A DNA stretch of 64,000 nucleotides from Apophysomyces variabilis (lineage: Eukaryota; Mucoromycota; Mucoromycetes; Mucorales; Mucoraceae), in contig MZZL01000384.1 in the NCBI GenBank assembly GCA_002749535.1, positions 7,410-71,409 on the forward strand. The letters run 5' to 3'. Each line of letters begins with the position of its first letter. Positions within the stretch are counted from its first letter, which is position 1. A program made the position numbers and the translations under genes. The notes beneath the pieces were generated by a model, which was not told the DNA's origin, searched no databases, and saw nothing but the letters and a program-made list of their open reading frames with translations. Shown one piece after another: positions 14,980-28,209 of the stretch.

Positions 14980-15996
14980 GTTTCCTGCAATAGAGGCTCC
15001 ACGAGTGTCTATCATTGCATGGTAAAGAAGAAGTTCTCGATTGAATTGTATGAACTTACTGCAATTGCTTTATTAGGAGTGCCGCCCAACTAACAGCGAG
15101 TCAAATGCAGTATTGTTAGTTTCGACAAGCCAAAAAATCACTGACAGCTTTGCACCATTATCTTTTTTTTCTTGCCTGTGACGCCCGTAATACTGAGTCA
15201 CGACTCACTGATCTGCTTGCAAGGCGCCGCACAAATGTTTACCTGATAGGGAAATTTTACCGCATTTTGGAATATACTTTGCGGGACGGATGTCTTGGCC
15301 TTTTCTCAGACGCAAGATATATTCCAGAGTGACACCTAATTTTATTCAATAAAAGTACAACATGTTGATACTGGCAGTCGATATCCTGTCTGACGGATTT
15401 TCAGAACAATGTTAATCATTCTAGAACTCTGTTTGGAATATAAATCAGTTAAGGGCAAAATGTTTCCCGCTCGGTTATGCAAAAACGTATTGGAATAGCT
15501 ATTGACACTTTGCATGTGAGTTGGGCTATACTAGGCTCTCAGTGACCGTAAATTAAAAAATTTCTCTATCCAATTGATCTGGATTTGTAGAACAAGCGCG
15601 GTTATACATATTCTGTGCTCTTCATCTGTTACTATTCACGAGTTATGGCATTGTGCCGCTGCGAATACACCTGATGCGGGTGCCATGGCCAGGTATGCTC
15701 ATGGTCATTCTTATTAGCAGCATTAAGCAAACAAATATAGGTGCTGGATAGTATTTTATGTATGGATTTTTATATGGGCAATAATTGAAATCAGAATAAA
15801 GCGCGACAAAACGTGAACTTAGTACAGGGACATGCAAACCTGTTTATGGTAACTACCTTCATTTCAATAAGCGCCCAAAACAGGATCCCGGTACCGTCAA
15901 GGCGAATCGAGCCGGGTTTGTGACTATTGTATATCCGATCCGAATTGGGTTTCTGTGGCATTCTATTCCGCATTACTGCATGCCTTTGTCGACACA
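14980..15996. promoter_or_regulatory. Divergent intergenic region between RPC1 and NudC
   Basis: About 1 kb separates the two divergently read start codons, so both promoters must lie here. No clear TATA box was found. Short frames in this interval (such as 15150-15332 and 15791-16282) lack support. The CTTTATTGCAG directly before the RPC1 start could be a 5' untranslated intron acceptor. Confidence 0.4.
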
Positions 15997-16877
15997 ATGA
16001 GCACAGAAAAAAAGTACGATGACATGACGCCCGAAGAACGCGAAGCGTTCGACAAGAAAGAAAGGGAACGTGAAGAAGCAGAACAAGCGCAATTACCCTA
16101 TAAGTCAGTTGAAGAAGAAAATATCCTTTTGACAGCTGGAGAAAGCTTACGTTATTACCAATAGATGGAAACAAACCCTCCAGGACGTAGACGTGACGAT
16201 TCCTGTGCCTAAAGGTACTCGTGGACGTGATTTGGAGGTTGTCATCAAAAAGAAGAACATAAAAGTGGCACTGAAAGGCCAACCCGCTCTTATCGAGGTA
16301 TATAAAACGAGATAGGCAAACCAGAGCTAAGACTCAACTATTCTTTTTCATAGGGAGAATTATGCAAAGAAATTCGTGTGGATGATTCAACGTGGACATT
16401 AGGTAAAAAAATTTAAGTGATGCTTTTTTTTTGAATGCTAAAGTTATACTGTATGGGTAAAAAGATAACCAGGAAGAAGTCAATGTCCATTTGGAGAAAA
16501 GCAACCAAATGACTTGGTGGGAGAATGTGGTGACCACAGCACCCAAAATCAACACCAAGAAGATTCAGCCAGAGAATTCTAAATTGGATGACTTGGATGG
16601 TGAAACCCGCGCTATGGTCGAAAAAATGATGGTATGGATTGCTCATAGGATGACTATAACGTCAAAGCACTCAATGCATTCGGCTACCTAGTTTGATCAG
16701 CGGCAAAGAGCCATGGGAAAACCGGATAGTGATACTCTGAGGAAAGAGGAGATGTTTGAGAAGTTCAAAGCGCAGCACCCAGAAATGGACGTAAGTAACC
16801 ATGGATTCCAGTATAGCCGCTGTCTCTGACATTGTTACCCGAATGATTTGCAGTTTAGCAAAGCAAAATTTACATAG
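15997..16877 (+). CDS. nudC: NudC nuclear-movement protein (CS/p23 domain)
   Basis: A dynein/LIS1-pathway co-chaperone needed for nuclear migration in hyphae. Six exons: 15997-16103, 16165-16297, 16354-16402, 16465-16631, 16692-16790 and 16854-16877, with phase kept throughout. The product begins [18 protein letters not shown], an acidic coiled-coil segment. The CS domain follows: [18 protein letters not shown], then [16 protein letters not shown], then [11 protein letters not shown] and QMTWWENVV. The C-terminus has the conserved [19 protein letters not shown] and ends with MDFSKAKFT. A length of about 190 residues is normal for fungal NudC. The start at 15997 is preferred to the in-frame ATG at 15955 because the family starts near this point. 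Confidence 0.93.
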
Positions 16878-17384
16878 ATACACCATTTTCAATACTATCC
16901 TATTATTGTTCTTGTAGACCTACAGTCACTTCTCTGTTTTTGCAGAAAAGAAACCGGCTTCAGTGGGATATCTTGTTGTATTGTCCGTCTTTTGCAATGC
17001 TTGTCGCTTTTCTTTAAAAGTCACCAACTTGTTCAATAAAGATTATTGGAGGTATTGAAGAAAATGGAATATGTTCTATGGGTCTATGCCAGGTACTATT
17101 GAATGCTTTGTCTCTACTAATAAAGCAAAGAGACCATAATGGCTTGTAAGATTCCCCTTATTTGATCCCTAGTATAAGATCCATGCTTTCGGTGAGTATC
17201 ATTAAGTAATTGACGTATTAAGTTTTTCTTCTTCACTGACAGGGGATGGTTATTCAATGGCGTCAGATTTTAGATTGCTTTCAATGAGTGAGTTGGTTTA
17301 TCGCTGACAGGAACATCCCAGAAATATGCCTGATGAAATCTCCTCTTCATTAGTACCCATTAGTTAAGAGGAGTATCCGAGGAG
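16878..17384. other. Convergent 3' intergenic region, NudC / kelch-kinase
   Basis: 3' flanks of two converging genes. No further gene is seen. Several TTCAATAAAG-like A/T-rich motifs could serve in polyadenylation. Confidence 0.4.
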
Positions 17385-20300
17385 TTATAGCGCTTGAAAA
17401 TAAGGATGATCCTACGAAAAAAACAGTGAGCTTGACAAGCTGATACCTTGCCTTATATACCAGTAAATCGGATGCATTCCCACGGTTTGCAGGTTCGCGG
17501 CTCAAAAGTTTAAGGATTAAGTCTCGTGTGTCTGAATCGGGTATCCGTCGCTGAAATTGAGGAATATCGATTTCTTTTTGATCGTTCCATCGTAGGCCGT
17601 TATTGAGAATAGGTGTTGAGGGAGATGGATGCGATACAAAATGAAGTATCGTTTCATCTTTGATATTATGAGCAAATAGCGGTTGCTTTGTTTCAAGTTC
17701 CTGTTGTCATCGTAAGTCTGCTATTAATGGTTATTTCTAGCCCAAGCTTACATAAATCACACATCCAAGCGACCATAAATCCACGCTTGCCGTTGCCACT
17801 ACACCATTGGCACCTTCAAGCCCGTAAGTCGTAGCTCTTGCTACTTCAGGTGGACAATATCGAGGAGTAATTACACCAACACATTCCTCGCCAATAGTAC
17901 GACTCGCTTCAAAATCAATGAGCTTCCATGACTTGTTGGCGCTTTGCATGATGTTGCTAGGTTTCAGATCGCAAAACGCAATGCCTGTCAAAGTTTTGTC
18001 AATGTGTGATGCCCATAACAAATGGGATATGGTACCTTTATGGTGACACCAGGTTAGGCATTCAAGGATTCCTCGTGCAATCGATCGTTTAACGTCGTCT
18101 GTCCAGGGAACACCGATGTCTTTCCTCGCTCGTGAGATTCTGGTTGCAAGAGTTTGTTCCAATCGCTCCGTTACGGTAATATACTTGATATCGTCTTCGT
18201 CTTCCTTATTAAGCCGCCTTCTTGGTTCATTAGCTGATTCATGTCCATGACTTTCGTCCTGAATGGTCAGAACTTCAAGAAGAGGAACTATATGCGGCGA
18301 TCGAAGTTTTGTCAACGTACGACACTCTCTTTCCCATGCTTCACGCCGTTTAAACAGCTTGATCACTACAGCCCGCTTTTCGTCGACTTTGTGCGCATAC
18401 ATAATGGTGTTTGAGAGACCGACAATAGGAGTGCGAGTCGTATCTACTTCGTACCGCCTTGGTAGTGTGCTGATGAGAGGACTTAAGGATAGTAAGCGCG
18501 CACTTCGTGTCTCTTCAACATTCTCGCTGTTAAAAGATGATGAATCCTGAGGTCGATGTGAAGGTGATTCCTCTGTAGTATTGCTATATTCTCTTGGTTG
18601 TGTCAGATTATCAGACTCCTTGCTTTGAGAAGCGCTACTAGCTTTTCCTAGTGTTGCGAGTCTAGTTAATGGGCTTTCCATTTCGCATATATCGACATCT
18701 TCTAACTGTTGGGGTAATCGATTGAATGAATAGTTACTGTGGTCATTGTTTTGCGCTGTCTGCTCCACCGTTCTAGCTAACGGAACAGTCATTGAAGACG
18801 ATGGGTATTGATGATGAGTTAGCGGTACGGAATCGTTACCGTCTGCCTTGTTTTTCCATGTTGCACCGCTAGGCAAGTCCGTATTTGCCGTGGTGATGCT
18901 TAAATGTCTGCTTGAAGGAGGAATATATCTGATCGGCGTGTCACCTTTTATAGAAAAAGAATCCCCACATGTCCATACTTCATCATTATCGCCATGTCTC
19001 TCATTTCCACTGCTCTCTTTTCCCACAGCAGGAATTGACACATGTGCTACAGCCACAGGATGTCTTGTAGTCATTGGAGCACTATCACCATATGTTTGCA
19101 TGCTACGAAGAACCTCCATGCTGCTACTAAGTGGAGCTCCAGTGGTCTCTGACATGTTAACCGACGTCGGATCGGTTGACGTGTAATGCTCGATAGAAAC
19201 GCTTTCATTTCCTTTATGTGGAGAAAGTCGCGAAGTGGGCTGTGAAAATTCGTTTGGCTTTTGGCTTAATATCTCGTTGGGTACTTGTCCTTGTCCATGA
19301 ACGTCTTGTAGCAACTCTGCTGTAAGAAGAACTTTGCTGTTGCGAGCTGAATTTCGATTGCTACCTAAGCTATGTGACATCCCTAGTTCGTCAACTTGGG
19401 CTGAAGTGGACGTAGGCGAAAGTATGCCTGTCATCACTCTGTCTGTATCTCCTAGTTCGGACCGGCGATTGAACGAATTCTGCATACTGCTGGTGCCAGT
19501 CCAGGCTTTGGAGACACGCTTGGGCGCATAAGACATCATCAGATTGGCATCTGAGTGGGATGGGCCGTTTGAGCCGTTGTAGGATGCATGATCTTCTTCA
19601 TATCCTCCATTTCGCCAATAAAACGGATTGTCCTTGAGGTCGTCCATCTTTTCTCCATCGTCTTTTTCAGAGTACTGGCGTTGCTTTCTGCGTCTTAAAA
19701 AGTAGAATAATGCACCTGCAATTATAACAGCTGCAGCAACAACACCAACGGCAATTCCGGCAATCGCACCAGCACCGATTCCTGAACCAGGGCTTCCCTG
19801 TTGCTGACCAGTGTTTGGAGGCATATCTGACGGAGAATATCCCGTGGTCGGGACTTTGGTCCAAGTCCAAGCAGTGGTATCAAGAATATACATGTTTGAG
19901 TCCTTGTTCGTGCTGATTCCCCATCCTCCATATATATATATACGTTTGGTTTTCGGATCTAAAACAGCTGTATGGCCTACACATCCAAATGGTTACTAAA
20001 TGATATACAGCTTAGTTTCTTAACTCACCCATTCGTTGATTAGGGCTATCTCCTAGATTGGCCATAATCATTTTCTGCCAGGTAAGTGTGGGATAATTTG
20101 CTGCATTCAGGACCCAGACATCTGAGTCATATGGTTGAGTCGTTCCTCCTCCGTACACGACCATCTTGTCTTGCAAACATGTTGCCGTGTGTAATCTTCT
20201 AGCGCCAGGCGCAGCGCCATTGATTGTACCGACTGACACTTGAAGATTCCAACCTTTGCGTCCTAGTTCATAGATATAAACGTTCTATGAAAAGGGGGGT

Positions 20301-21185
20301 TGAGAAATAAGCAAGCAAGCCGTGTCAGCTTACTTGTGTTGCATCTCCGGGATTTCCGGTTGACGTGCCGCCAAAAGTGACGAGACAATTGCATGACGGG
20401 ATGTAACATGTCGTGTGATCGGCAACAGCAGCTCCGTTTGAACCGGTTGACCATGAAAATGAATTTGCATCCAAAAGATATAGACTATTCAGGACAGAGT
20501 TCGTTTGTGGATAACCGTTGGCATCAACACCTAGGCCACCGTAGGTGTAAACGGTATTATTGATTAATACGGTGGTGAATCCTGCAGCGCGACTGGGTGA
20601 TTCGGCCACTATATGGCGTGTTTAATATTGCGGTTTATAGGAACGATAATGACTTACTGGGAGTGGGGAAGCTCCAGCTCCAACTGGTTGTATCTAATTT
20701 TTGCAGCATACCAGCAGCACCTCCACTCGTCGTATTCCCGACGATAGCCAACATTTGCCCTGAGCTCGGTAGATCTGTACCTCCAAAAAAAATTTGCGGT
20801 CTCATGTCTGTCCCAGCTTGTGTCTGCACCTGTGGTTGATACCAGGATCCGTTGCGAGAATCCCACACCCACATATCATTGGATCCACTTATGGCTCCAT
20901 TATAATTAGCCGTCGGGTCTTTTGCGCCACCATAAACAACTACATAGGGGTCGATGTAAGCTAAGCAAGAAAATGAGGTCAGCTAGGTGGGGATGAGGTG
21001 GCATTTATGGCAAATGTCAAACCTGCAACATGACCTGCTCGCCAGGGGACATTTGTCTGAACGGAACCTAGTTGAGCATTATATGGTAGATTGTCGGAAC
21101 TTGTTTGTGCGTATCCGTTACTGATAAGGGTGAATAAAAGGATGCCATTTCGTAATGCAGCGAAATCGGACGGACGGTGAGGCAT
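17385..21185 (-). CDS. Receptor-like protein: kelch ectodomain, transmembrane helix, protein kinase domain
   Basis: The start at 21185 gives MPHRPSDFAALRNG followed by a hydrophobic signal-peptide core ending near GYA|QTSS. Next come kelch/galactose-oxidase-like blades: PYVVVYGGAKDP, IFFGGTDLPSS, NNTVYTYGGLG, CLVTFGGTSTG, KMVVYGGGT and KRIYIYGGWG. A Gly/Ala-rich membrane helix (AIAGIAVGVVAAAVIIAGAL) is followed by LRRRKQR. The cytoplasmic part has a long Ser/Thr-rich linker and a kinase domain with VVIKLFKRR (Lys), FCDLKPSNIM (catalytic loop, FCD in place of HRD), LIDFEAS (DFE in place of DFG), PPEVAR and VDLWSLGCVIY. The last exons read ELETKQPLFAH, then LLDHPYFQAL and a stop at 17385. No glycine-rich loop is seen. 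It probably senses cell-wall carbohydrate or protein ligands; that role is inferred. Introns are short and in phase. Confidence 0.85.
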
Positions 21186-23210
21186 CAAAACTAAACGAAA
21201 GGGGAAAAGAAGGAAACCTAGGAAAAACATACATAAACGAGGGGTCTCTAGGATGTGTGTGGTGGAAGGGAACAATGGGTTAGCGGGATTTGCTGTCGTT
21301 TGACGCAAATCAGTTATGATTTCTGTGTCACAACAGTAAGATGGCATTCTCTATACTCAGTTGGATCATTCACTGTGCTTCCTGCTATACTTTTCAATCT
21401 TGTTGCTGCTTTACTATTAAGTGAGGTTAATTGTCAAAATCATCGGTTTGTTTCTACCAAGCTGATAATGTGTAGAGCTACTGTTTTACTCAAGTTTTAA
21501 TTTAATAATTCATTATATTGAAAATTCTCAATTACATAAGCACCATCGCTTTATCGTAGTCGTCCAACACCTTTTTTTTTTTCGTTTATATCGCTTCCAA
21601 AGAAGAGTTAAACTTCTTCATACAAAAATGCTAAGTGGCCTTTTATGGCCACTATCAAAATTACTTAAGTATGTTGAAACAACACCGTCTGGTTCCTGTT
21701 ATTCATTGTACAGCATTCTATCTATTTTCGGTTGAGATTACTCAACAATGTGCCATCAGTAATTAGTAAGTATCCAAATTTATAATCAAGGAACCGGTGA
21801 TATCTAGGTACTGTCAACCGTAGGAATTGATCGCTCAACGGCTATAAGAGCGAAAATTATATGCAACAAGATCATGCAAGGAAAAAGAGAAACGGTACTA
21901 CAAATAATTCGTAGCATGGGTCGTATTCAGCGTTTATCAACTATGATTTACTTTAATTAGCCCAGGACCATATAAATTTTTCGTTGCTCTTGTAAGCAAA
22001 CGGGGTCACGTTGTTACAGCAGCAGTCCATACTCTAAAAGGTATCACCTTAAAAGCTTGGCATCTAACAAGAATCAGCATGGTTACACTGAGCTTGACTA
22101 GCCATTTCCTAGTCTCTCAATAATTTCATGGCCAGTAAGAATGTGGCATGCCTTGGATAAAATAGCGCATTGAAAGTTCTCAAGTCCACAACCAACTTTT
22201 GAAGAAATCTAATATCCTTAATGTAGATCATCTATTAACATTTTAGGTTTCGCTCAAAGTAATAGAACATGATATTGTTTGTTGTTCGTAACAAGCAGCT
22301 ATGACATGCTAAGAGATTGCAGCATATCAAACAGCATATAATACAGTGGCTACCTGTATGTATATTGCTAAAACTATGCTGGGAAAAAGTATAGGGTAAA
22401 AAGCAGGAAAGCTGTCTAGCAGCGTCCCAAACCTCTCCTACTGTAATGCTGCAAAGTCTACAAAATTTATTGGAACCAGACACATGGGTGGAAAATATCC
22501 ATTATATATCAGATACGAAGTTACAACAGTTTCAAAATACTTTCTTCGTTCACAAAGGATGTGGAAGGAAAGATAGCGATCCAGAAGACTTATCTCCATG
22601 ACAGCTATCTGTTGAATGTAAGTGGAATATCCGTAGATCGCACTTCTGCTTGAATATAAGTGCCAAGGTTATTACAGTGCATGGTCCTCATATACGTAGC
22701 AATAGTCATGGATACACATTGCAGAAAATAAGACTTGTCAGAGCAAAGGCTAAATAAAGCGCGCGAGGGTATGGGGTTCGTACAACGAACTAAGGATTTC
22801 GATGGTACGTGTAATGTCTTGACTGCATCATCCTACGTATTCGAGATATCCTTTTGAAACACTGCTGTTTGTCCCTTCCATTACCACACAAGTACGTTCA
22901 CTCATGCCGCAGCCTAGTTCGCCTGGCAATTGATTGATGCAGTACATATCCGTGTGCTTAGATTAATAGTGACAGGATATGCTTTCCATAGGAAATTTCA
23001 CGCTTTTGAAACTCAGATAAATTGTAGTAGAACGACGTGTGGCCAATGTCGCTATTTACTTAAGAAGAGCGAATGCAGAAGTATAAAGGGTTGCGTCAAT
23101 GAAGCGCCACGGTGGAGTGGGTGTGTCAGGAACGGTTAAGAGAGTTTCGTGGCTATCAGAAGCATGGGGATCCGTCTTTATATATAAAGCGTCTGTGCGC
23201 GGAGGACAGA
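21186..23210. other. Intergenic stretch without recognised gene
   Basis: Only short frames, none with splice-supported continuation. The first few hundred bases hold the kelch-kinase promoter. The remainder resembles decayed non-coding sequence leading into repeat copy 2. Confidence 0.45.
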
Positions 23211-23267
23211 TACAGTATCTCCCAAAAATAGTTTCGCAAACTACGAAAATCGAAGTCGCAGTCCAAT

Positions 23268-24415
23268 GGAATTAAAAAGTGCATCCACATCCTTGAGCTC
23301 TCCCCATGCCCACTGTCAAACAGTCAAAAGCAGAACTCGCTGCTGCCAAGGCTGAAATTAGTAGCTCAAACAACACAACGCTTCCCTTCTCCAGATGGTA
23401 GGTTCTAGTTTCCCTATGGAAAAATATCGGGGAAGGGCGTGAGTATCAAAAAGCCTTTTTGCAAGGAAGAAGCGGGCGACATCAGGCCGGACAAGGGCCG
23501 TGATGCGACGGATAGCTTTTGCGGAGATATCGATATGTATTAGGCATGTGAATTGAATGGACGGTTTGTATTAGAGGAAATAGGTTCAACAGACTTGGCG
23601 TCTATTCCCCCCCCCCCGAAATTTTTATCACATTGATCTAGCCCGGGCGGACACAATTATTATTTTTGCGCTCATTTGAACCCACTGAATAAACCCAAGA
23701 AACTAGATAGTGCTAGGTTGAAACTCGATGTCATTCACTTAGCTCGAAAAAGAAAGTAATCCACAAACCTCTATAAGACGCATCCAGAGTCTGTAAGCTG
23801 GAATAATGACATACCTAATACCTTAACAATCTATCCCATAAGCAAATTGACTTCTTAATATCAGAACTTGAGATGCATTGCGAGTTGTCAAGATGTCCTA
23901 TTTGCAAAAAAGATCAATAAAGGGTACTTTGTGTATTCTTGAATCTTTAGTGCAGTGAATACGTTCCAGTTAGGAATTTGAATTATTATTCCGGTTATCT
24001 AGCAGAAAAACCGGTAATGGGAAGCATGTCACCCACTTGTTTATTTTCATTCACCTGCCATTTTCGTTCTTTTCCCGTCATTTTCTGTAAGCATGACATA
24101 AATTTGAATCAAGATAGACATTGAGGTATTATTGATGGGAACAGTAGACCGAGTTATAAACTGTATCTACACGCGTAATATTTATGTAACATTCCATGCA
24201 AATCCGTTGTACAATGAAAAGGAAATGACATAAACTATGTAAACTTTGTTCGGATGCATCCCAAGATGATGCAACTTTTACGTACTCTATTCGAAGACAT
24301 ACCAAGATAGTTTTTTACCGGGTGTGATGCAGACGAACTTTCAAACCATATGAGATAAGAAAGCTGCAGAAGACTTTAGCAGACAATAGGTATTCTATAA
24401 AAATTAAGAGAACAT
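23268..24415 (-). repeat. Dispersed repeat, copy 2 (inverted, with flipped middle segment)
   Basis: Matches copy 1 at 7277-8402. On the plus strand the order is reverse-complemented C (about 23274-23380), direct B (23416-23599), a run of C (23607-23616), then reverse-complemented A (about 23618-24415). Overall the copy is inverted, but B keeps the copy-1 orientation, so B is inverted inside one of the two copies. A TA-CAGTATCTCC motif at 23211-23222 precedes the copy and may be its end. Confidence 0.8.
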
Positions 24416-24602
24416 GATAACCCCAACTGCACGACGTCGAACAAGAGCCAGCCAAACCGAGACAATGGTTGAACCACCCAGGTCTCACAGACGAATCATC
24501 CGACGAGAAGAAGAAAGACCAGTATCTTCCCGAGCTCCTTTAAGGCGATCTGAGATGCAGCAAGCAAAAAGGCAGAAAAGGATCCACGAGTCAAGTGGAT
24601 AG
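24414..24602 (+). CDS. Small basic open frame beside repeat copy 2, doubtful
   Basis: A 62-codon frame beginning MITPTARRRTRASQ and ending RQKRIHESSG. It is strongly basic (many Arg) and begins exactly where homology to repeat copy 1 stops. No domain is recognised. It could be the tail exon of a decayed transposon gene or chance. No upstream exon was established. Confidence 0.2.
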   Translation: MITPTARRRTRASQTETMVEPPRSHRRIIRREEERPVSSRAPLRRSEMQQAKRQKRIHESSG

Positions 24603-26871
24603 GGCTTTTACGCCCGGTATTTAGTAAGTGTCATTGAATACTATTGTTATTTTTCTTCTATTACTCACCAACTGGAATTTATATATGCATCTTGCATTCA
24701 CTTGGCGGGGAGATGGGTATGGCGTCGTCAGTTTTATGACAGGTATGTAAAAGTGGTCAACTCGAACTCTTATAACACGGCAATTAATGTAATTTGTTAG
24801 CGTCAAGCCCAATTTCCAAAATGCGCCAAGCGAATTTGCTAGATGCCGACTTTAATTTTTTGAAATAAAGTACACAAACTAAATCAAGCCTAAATCGTGG
24901 TGTATACAAACTGACCCAAACACAAGGCCATAAAGTCTTCTCTATAGCATGCACTGCTACAAAGGTTGTCATGAAACCGTTACTGGTGAATTCTGATTGA
25001 TCGGCTAGAGCAATGTTCAGCAACACTTTGTGATTAGTAGTTCAGGCAATTTTTCCAGCAGATGTTCGCCGAGCATATGGATCTGCGGTTCGCTGTGTTA
25101 TATCGGTGCCAAAAAAGAGGATAGCAAACTAGTCCATTACTTATTGTATGTTTGGTTTGAATGAAAGAGTTAGCGAGTGTTTTGGCGCTTATCGATGATT
25201 AAAGCTTTTTGAAGTGGACGAGAAGGATTGTATTATATACATCAAGGTGTTGGCCACTTAAGCTACTACCGTAAACAATGCAGCCAAAGCCAAGCCAGAA
25301 AGGCTCAATTTTTAGGGGAGCCGTTACGATGAAAAGTACGCGTTTTCTCGCAAATGGGATATTTTTTATGAATTGCGGCGAGTCTTGAAATCCGAGGTAA
25401 GGATTTAGATTTATTTGTAAAGAGATTTGGAAGCTACTTTATATTTTATGTGCTATAGATTCTGACAGTTTAGCGGAAGAGAAGTAAGATTGATTTTTAT
25501 GCGTCGCTATATATTTTTAGGGACAAAAAAGAATTTGGGAATGCAGGGTCCGATGGTACCTTGACTGCTCTGCTTAGTGTAATACTCTGAAGCAAGCTTT
25601 ACAGGCTGAATTTCATAACTGGGTTCCTGTCTTAATCTGTTTCATTCCAATTCTACTTCTTAGAGTCTGTGTCGGAGGTCAAAATTCAGATCATCGCCAG
25701 CTGGTCGGACACTGCGACTAGATTAAGTGAAACAAAGGAATTTTTTATATGTATAAATTTCTGTTCAGGTTACAGTTTGCATCCTGCGAGGAATAAAGAA
25801 AGCTCAAATCAACACCTGGCTATTTGCTGACTTTTGCTTAACGAAGAACCTGCTTAAGAACATATCCTGTATATCTTCCGAACATTCAAGATCTAGAACC
25901 CGAAATACATCGTTACCGTTGGTCGCTGCAGAGTTCCTATAATTCCTTGATAATTTTGAGAAATCTTTTAAAGCCGGATGAAAAAGCTGTTTTGGAAAAC
26001 CTTGAGAAGCTTTAGCCGCATGAACGTTTCCAAGCGTTATTATTTTGGCTTCCAACATTAACGTTGATTGAATAAAAAGGCTCTAAGCGCAGTGACTTGT
26101 GGTTTTACGTGCTTTCAGTGAAAAGATCACCTTAATAAAGTTTGTTCCGCGTAACAGTGAACTTAAAACAAAGGAAAGAGGGCATTGTCATTATACTCCA
26201 CGGAATGCTGTCAGAATATCAGAATTTTAGTATAGCATACTCCGATTTCATTGATCTTTTACAGCCGTTTCTACTGGGTTACGCACAAAAGGTCCGATGT
26301 GTTTTATTTGTCGGAGAAGTTTGTTTCCATTTGCTGTTTGATTGGCAGATGACTTCCTTTCGGAGAAGTTCCAGTTACTGGGTAACTAACGAGGGCAATA
26401 CCATACCAACTTCATCAGTGCATGGAAACAGTGGATGACAAGTCATTACGAATGATGTTTAATGGAAGAATGAGAACAAATGATATGTAAATAGACATTG
26501 CGGCCCAACGCTACAAAAAAGGACAGACATGAAATCTGTACCAAAAATAACTTTTCCATGATCGGATTGAAAGTTCCGTTTGTAGATCTTTCTTGGCTCA
26601 ACTCCGAGAGATCAAAAACGAGATACGTCACCTAGGTTATCGAGAGTGAAAAAAAAATAGTTGCCAGACATACACCTCTTTGTTCTTGCTCTTGTTCGTC
26701 CTCTCTTTTCATTTCTGTTGCCCCTTTCCTTTCCCTTTTCTCGATTTATACAGATCCTTTTTTCTTCTTTACCCCAAAAAGAGCGTATACAAAAAGGATC
26801 ATATCTCTTTTTTGGTTTGATAGAGCATAAACTCCTTCCCATACTTTAACATCATCATCACAACCTATTGA
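24603..26871. other. Intergenic stretch, no supported gene
   Basis: Holds two medium frames (25804-26058 minus and 26142-26438 plus) that show no recognisable motif and no consistent splice continuation. The last 200 bases are pyrimidine-rich (long CTTTT tracts), typical of a promoter/5' leader before the transporter start. Confidence 0.4.
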
Positions 26872-28209
26872 ATGGCGTCGGATTCAAATCTCTTCAATCG
26901 TGCATCAAAAGGAAAAAGCAGCAATGCCATGGATTCATCCATGGTCTGGCTTGCGCTGTACTTTTTTTTCAATCTGGCATTGACCCTATACAACAAGATC
27001 ATCCTTTCCTTGTTCGAATTCCCTTTCCCTTGGACCTTAACTGCCATTCACACATTCTGCGGTGCTATCGGAGCCTATGCATTCTGGAGATTCGATATAT
27101 TCTCCCCTTCGAACCTTGGCGAAAGGGAAAACATGGTCATGTTACTGTTTTCTGTGCTGTACACGATCAATATTGCTATTAGCAACGTATCCTTGTAAGT
27201 AATTCTTCGGCAATATCTAATGAAATGGCTCACTTTAATGCAGGAACCTTGTTACCGTACCTGTAAGCAATATCGGATATCGTAATTGTAAACTATACGG
27301 ACACCTTACTGAAACGTGATTTTCGCCCTCTAGTTTCACCAAGTCGTACGCGCCATGACTCCAGTGTTCACGATTATGCTGTCCGTCATGTTTTTGAAGA
27401 AGTCCTACCCAGGAATGATTTATATTTCGTTACTTCCGGTAAGTTAAATACTTTTGTGAGTAAGCGCGGAAAAGGGGTAACCACAGACACGCATAGGTTG
27501 TTCTCGGTGTGGCGTTTGCCACCTTTGGCGACTACAACTACACAGCAATGGGTTTCTTCTTGACCGTGTTGGGAACAGTATTGGCGGCCTTGAAAACAGT
27601 TGTGACAAACCGTGTGCAGGTCGGACGACTGAAGTTGCATCCCCTCGACCTATTGTTGCGCATGTCACCGCTCGCTTTTGTCCAGACAATGATTTACTCA
27701 TACATTTCCGGCGAGATGGCTCAAGTTCAAGAGTTCTACCGAACTAGTTTTACGTGGTCCTTATTCTTTGCATTGCTGGTAAATGGTGTCCTAGCATTTT
27801 TCCTCAATGTTGTCAGTTTTACAGCAAACAAGAAAACAAGTGCCCTCACCATGACAGTAGCTGGTAAGAACCGAAAAAGTTAAAAAAAGGATGACAACCC
27901 TTGATTTAATGGAATGTTACCATAGGCAACGTTAAGCAGGTGCTTTCCATTGTCCTGGCTGTTATTATCTTCAATTTGCATATCACATGGACAAATGCAG
28001 CTGGTATTATGCTGACGCTTGCTGGGGGAGCCTGGTATACGTAAGTGATAGCCTCTATAGGAAGGTATAGGTTTGTAGGTATTAACTGTCAACATAGCCA
28101 TGTGGAGATGCAGCAGAAGAATAAGAACAAATCGCTTTCCAACGAAGGGTTATTGGGAACGTCAGTTTCCAGCGAGAGTGATCTCAAGGATATCAAAACC
28201 CAGCGATAA
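26872..28209 (+). CDS. Drug/metabolite-transporter superfamily protein, TPT/SLC35 type
   Basis: Multi-pass membrane transporter of the triose-phosphate/nucleotide-sugar family, expected in the Golgi or ER membrane. The start at 26872 is MASDSNLFNRASKGKSS. Hydrophobic helices follow: MVWLALYFFFNLALTLYNK (the conserved NLALTLYNK block), AIHTFCGAIGAYAFW and MLLFSVLYTINIAISNVSL. Then comes the family hallmark FHQVVRAMTPVFTIML, followed by GVAFATFGDYNYTAMGF, LKTVVTNRVQVG, the KKTSALTMTVAGNVKQVLSI block and a hydrophilic tail ending SESDLKDIKTQR. Five introns, in phase. The substrate cannot be read from sequence. The KTSALTMTVAGN motif places it with SLC35E/SLY41-like proteins. It faces the mitochondrial carrier tail to tail. 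Confidence 0.88.

Noticed and set aside
25804..26438. Two medium frames (25804-26058 minus, 26142-26438 plus)
   Set aside because: No recognisable domain and no consistent exon joining; length is within chance for A/T-rich DNA of this extent.
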